From contig JACRUB010000089.1 in NCBI GenBank assembly GCA_014305015.1, forward strand, positions 1 through 7,422: a stretch of 7,422 nucleotides of DNA. Direction: 5' to 3'. A program made the position numbers and the translations under genes. A model generated the notes under the pieces. That model saw nothing but the letters and a program-made list of their open reading frames with translations. It made no database searches and had not been told where the DNA came from. This DNA comes from Vulcanimicrobiota bacterium (GTDB lineage: Bacteria; Vulcanimicrobiota; Vulcanimicrobiia; Vulcanimicrobiales; Vulcanimicrobiaceae). Shown here in pieces: positions 5,132 to 7,422 of this stretch (its first letter is position 1; each line of letters begins with the position of its first letter).

Positions 5132-6736
5132 CTATCCGCCTTTTCGCAGCGTCTGCCACAGAATGCGCAGCACAGCCAGCACTGTAATGACGATCGCCGC
5201 CCACACAATCCCGCCGACGACTCCGTATAACCCCTGCGGATGATAGTACATCAGCAAGACGGCGAGGCTGACGATGCAAGCCGCGGCGATGAGCGTGATG
5301 TTGACGCGCTCGACCATCCGTTCCATGCGGTCGACCATGGGCTGAAGATCTTCCACGCGTGCCCAAACGCGCAGGTTGCCTCGTTCGAGATCCGCCAGCA
5401 CCCGGTCGGCGCGGCGCGGAAGATCGATACTCAGTTCGGCAGCATCGACGGCCGAGAGCTTCATGCGCTCAAGCCACTCGTCCGACGTGAGGCGCGAAAG
5501 GGCAATCTTCTCCGACACCGGCTTGATGAAATCCTGAATCGTTTTCTCCGGGTCAATTTTCTCGATCAGGCCCTCGCTCATTGCGATCGCTTTAAAAAAC
5601 ATCGCGACCGATCCGGAGAGATGGAGTGCGTGGCACCGGATGAGATCGAGCAGATCGTTTATCGCCGGCCCGAGTGCAACGCGCTCGAGCGAGGTGCTCA
5701 TATAGCGCTCGATCAGACGCCCAAGTTCTTGAGAAAGCGAGACGCGGTCGATCGGACGCGTAGGCGGCGCGACGTCGATGAGCCGGTCGGTAAACCGCTG
5801 CACGTCGTGTCTGTCCAGCGCCACGAAAAGATCGGCGAGATAGCGCCGCGTTTTATCGGTGAGTTTTCCGATCATGCCAAAATCGACCACGCCGACCGTG
5901 CCGTTCTCTTGAACGGAAATGTTACCGGGATGCGGGTCGGCGTGAAAAACGCCATGCATGAACGCGGGTTCCAGCACGAACCGCGCGATGCGTTGCGCTA
6001 CGAGATCGCGGCGTTTATCGGTAAGCACGATGTCGCTACTCGCCTTCTCACCGGGGACCACCGTGAGCACGAGAACGTTCGAGGTACAAAATTCCGGAAT
6101 GACTTCAGGCAGCGCATACCCTTTGTCGCTCGCAAAGTACGACCGGAACAACTCGATGTTGCGGCCCTCGCGCGTGTAGTCCAATTCGGCACGCAGCATA
6201 TCGGCAAATTCCGCGACCATTCCGCGCACGTCGTACTCCGCCAGCGCAGGGAATCTTCTCGAAGACGAAGCGGCCAGCGATGTGAGAATATCGAGGTCGA
6301 TTTCGACAAGCTCTTTGATGCCCGGTTTGCGAATTTTAACGACCACTTCGCGCCCATCGTTTAAGGTCGCGAGATGCACTTGCCCAATCGACGCCGAGCC
6401 GAGCGGGACATGTTCGAATGATGCAAACAGTTCGTGCGGACTGGATCCCAAACTCTCAGCTATCTCGACCTCGATCACGCTCGTATCGACGGGCGGAACC
6501 GAATCTTGCAATTTTGCAAGTTCCACGAGAAATTCTTCCGGGAGCATATCGCCGCGCGTTGAGAGAACCTGCCCCAGTTTTATGAACGTCGTGCCGAGTT
6601 CTTCGCAGGCCTCGCGCGCTTGTTCGGCTTTAAACTGCGTTCCATTTCCGCCGACCGCCGCTAAGCCGTGCTGGGCAAGCACCGCCATAATTTGGCGCTG
6701 GCGCTCCGCCTTGGTTTGGACCTCGATCTGCTCCAT
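5132..6736 (-). CDS. AarF/UbiB (ABC1) family atypical protein kinase
   Basis: A 534-residue protein of the ABC1/ADCK/UbiB family, atypical kinases or ATPases tied to quinone and isoprenoid lipid metabolism and acting at the membrane. Family motifs are all present: the KxGQ motif as KLGQ (53-56), the glycine-rich loop equivalent GSASIGQVH (113-121), the beta-3 lysine in VVVKIRKPG (K134), the ExD motif in AELDYTREGRN (E184, D186), the catalytic HADPHPGN (D267, N272) and the metal-binding VDFG (D285). Two C-terminal membrane helices (about 479-497 and 502-525) anchor it, and the end is basic. No active residue appears lost. The start chosen is ATG 6736; an in-frame TTG at 6757 would add 7 residues, and neither has a good Shine-Dalgarno site. 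Its start is 42 bases downstream of the korB stop on the same strand, so co-transcription is likely. No quinone synthesis genes are in view. Confidence 0.92.
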   Translation of the reverse strand: MEQIEVQTKAERQRQIMAVLAQHGLAAVGGNGTQFKAEQAREACEELGTTFIKLGQVLSTRGDMLPEEFLVELAKLQDSVPPVDTSVIEVEIAESLGSSPHELFASFEHVPLGSASIGQVHLATLNDGREVVVKIRKPGIKELVEIDLDILTSLAASSSRRFPALAEYDVRGMVAEFADMLRAELDYTREGRNIELFRSYFASDKGYALPEVIPEFCTSNVLVLTVVPGEKASSDIVLTDKRRDLVAQRIARFVLEPAFMHGVFHADPHPGNISVQENGTVGVVDFGMIGKLTDKTRRYLADLFVALDRHDVQRFTDRLIDVAPPTRPIDRVSLSQELGRLIERYMSTSLERVALGPAINDLLDLIRCHALHLSGSVAMFFKAIAMSEGLIEKIDPEKTIQDFIKPVSEKIALSRLTSDEWLERMKLSAVDAAELSIDLPRRADRVLADLERGNLRVWARVEDLQPMVDRMERMVERVNITLIAAACIVSLAVLLMYYHPQGLYGVVGGIVWAAIVITVLAVLRILWQTLRKGG

Positions 6737-6778
6737 ACGTGGCTGATACCCGAGCAAGCGGGCGGTTTAACGCAACCC

Positions 6779-7422
6779 CTAGACCTTCATCATCTTCGCC
6801 CAGTCGTTGCGACCGATGCGAAGAGCGTCTTCTCCCAATTGCACAAGCGGCGTTTGAGGCAAACGTTCACGCGTGCACAGATCGCTGGCCTGCGTATTGA
6901 CGTACAGCAGACCCGTCACGAGCTCTCCGCGGGTGCGGGTATCGTGAATAATCTTTAAGGCCCCCGATGCATCCGTGGCATCGTAGTCGAGGTCGAGTTT
7001 GCGAAGCAACACATGCGATCCGTCTTCCAACTCGATATCTTGCACCGTGCCGGGCTCATAGTCAACGACGATTTCTTTGGCCGGTGCGATAAAGTCCGGC
7101 GTGTGCAACGTGAAGCCGTGTTCTTTGATGTACGCGTAGCTTTTTGTTGAGCCTACGTGATCGTTAAAGGTCACGCAGGGGCTGATGATGTCGAGCACGG
7201 CGATGCCGCGGTGCGAGAATGCTGCTTGCAGCAAGGGCACTAACTGTTTGCCGTCGCCCGAGAACGAGCGCGCGACGAAGGTTGCGCCGAGCTCGATCGC
7301 AAGGCCGCAGACGTCGATCGTTTCGTATTCGTTGAGCTTTCCGGTTTTGAGAGCGGAGCCAATATCAGCGGTTGCGGAAAACTGCCCTTTCGTCAAACCG
7401 TAACAGCCGTTGTCTTCAACGA
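6779..7422 (-). CDS. korB: 2-oxoacid:ferredoxin oxidoreductase beta subunit (KorB), C-terminal part
   Basis: The N-terminal part lies beyond the right edge; 213 C-terminal residues are present. The enzyme joins 2-oxoglutarate (or a related 2-oxoacid) with CoA to give the acyl-CoA, CO2 and reduced ferredoxin, using thiamine pyrophosphate and an Fe-S cluster as an alpha/beta complex in the cytoplasm. The fragment opens with the end of the thiamine-binding site, VEDNGCYGLTKGQFSAT (1-17), with Asn and Tyr at the Mg/diphosphate site. It has HRGIAVLDIISPCVTFND (70-87), in which C82 is the expected last cysteine ligand of the beta-subunit [4Fe-4S] cluster, and then GSTKSYAYIKEH (90-101). The C-terminal extension (LRKLDLDYDATD, GELVTGLLYVN) fits the longer KorB type. 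The alpha subunit should lie just upstream, outside the window. Substrate preference cannot be read from this part; 2-oxoglutarate is the usual assignment. The aarF gene follows in the same direction. Confidence 0.9.
   Translation of the reverse strand, partial: VEDNGCYGLTKGQFSATADIGSALKTGKLNEYETIDVCGLAIELGATFVARSFSGDGKQLVPLLQAAFSHRGIAVLDIISPCVTFNDHVGSTKSYAYIKEHGFTLHTPDFIAPAKEIVVDYEPGTVQDIELEDGSHVLLRKLDLDYDATDASGALKIIHDTRTRGELVTGLLYVNTQASDLCTRERLPQTPLVQLGEDALRIGRNDWAKMMKV

Noticed and set aside
5127..5143. AAAGGC-TATCC-GCCTTT hairpin spanning the aarF stop codon as a terminator
   Set aside because: Only a 6-base stem with weak outer A-T pairs, and no T-run follows it in the direction of aarF transcription.
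5240..6364. A 374-codon plus-strand open frame antisense to aarF
   Set aside because: The minus frame carries every AarF/UbiB motif; the antisense translation is His/Arg/Asp-rich, shows no domain and is typical of a shadow of a GC-rich gene.
6737..6757. TTG 6757 as the aarF start
   Set aside because: It has no Shine-Dalgarno site, uses a rare start codon and adds only 7 residues with no family match; kept as an alternative to ATG 6736.

Overview
The window holds eight protein-coding genes packed with short gaps. Two are cut by the window edges. I see no rRNA, tRNA, CRISPR array, insertion sequence or phage module. Composition is moderately GC-rich throughout. The outer-membrane-type DUF5916 protein implies a diderm bacterium, and KorB implies ferredoxin-linked 2-oxoacid metabolism. 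The mix would fit an uncultured soil-type lineage such as Eremiobacterota (WPS-2), but this is a weak inference and no marker gene here settles it.

Left part (1-2719), mostly plus strand. The C-terminal half of a divergent QueA-like protein (1-447) is followed at once by a stand-alone metallo-beta-lactamase-fold protein with a diiron ODP-type site (463-1179); the two are almost certainly co-transcribed. Next is a divergent pair: a 79-residue lysine/alanine-rich, histone-H1-like protein on the minus strand (1215-1454) and a small two-helix membrane protein of the phage-holin 3_6 / YqjE type on the plus strand (1531-1926). A DUF72 TIM-barrel protein (1931-2719) starts 4 bases after the holin-like gene and probably shares its transcript.

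Right part (2723-7422), all minus strand. Read in transcription order it has the C-terminal two thirds of KorB (2-oxoacid:ferredoxin oxidoreductase beta subunit), an AarF/UbiB-family atypical kinase with two C-terminal membrane helices, a 718-residue DUF5916 protein (CBM9-like domain plus predicted outer-membrane barrel) and a 38-residue hydrophobic micro-protein. The DUF5916 gene has its own good sigma-70-like promoter, placed so that the mRNA would be almost leaderless.

These are largely household and accessory genes, and I see no convincing new multi-gene defence or biosynthetic system. The points most worth a second look are the apparent leaderless initiation pattern (TANNNT 6-8 bases before several ATGs), the QueA-like/ODP pair, the H1-like protein divergent from a membrane protein, and the unlisted 38-residue ORF.
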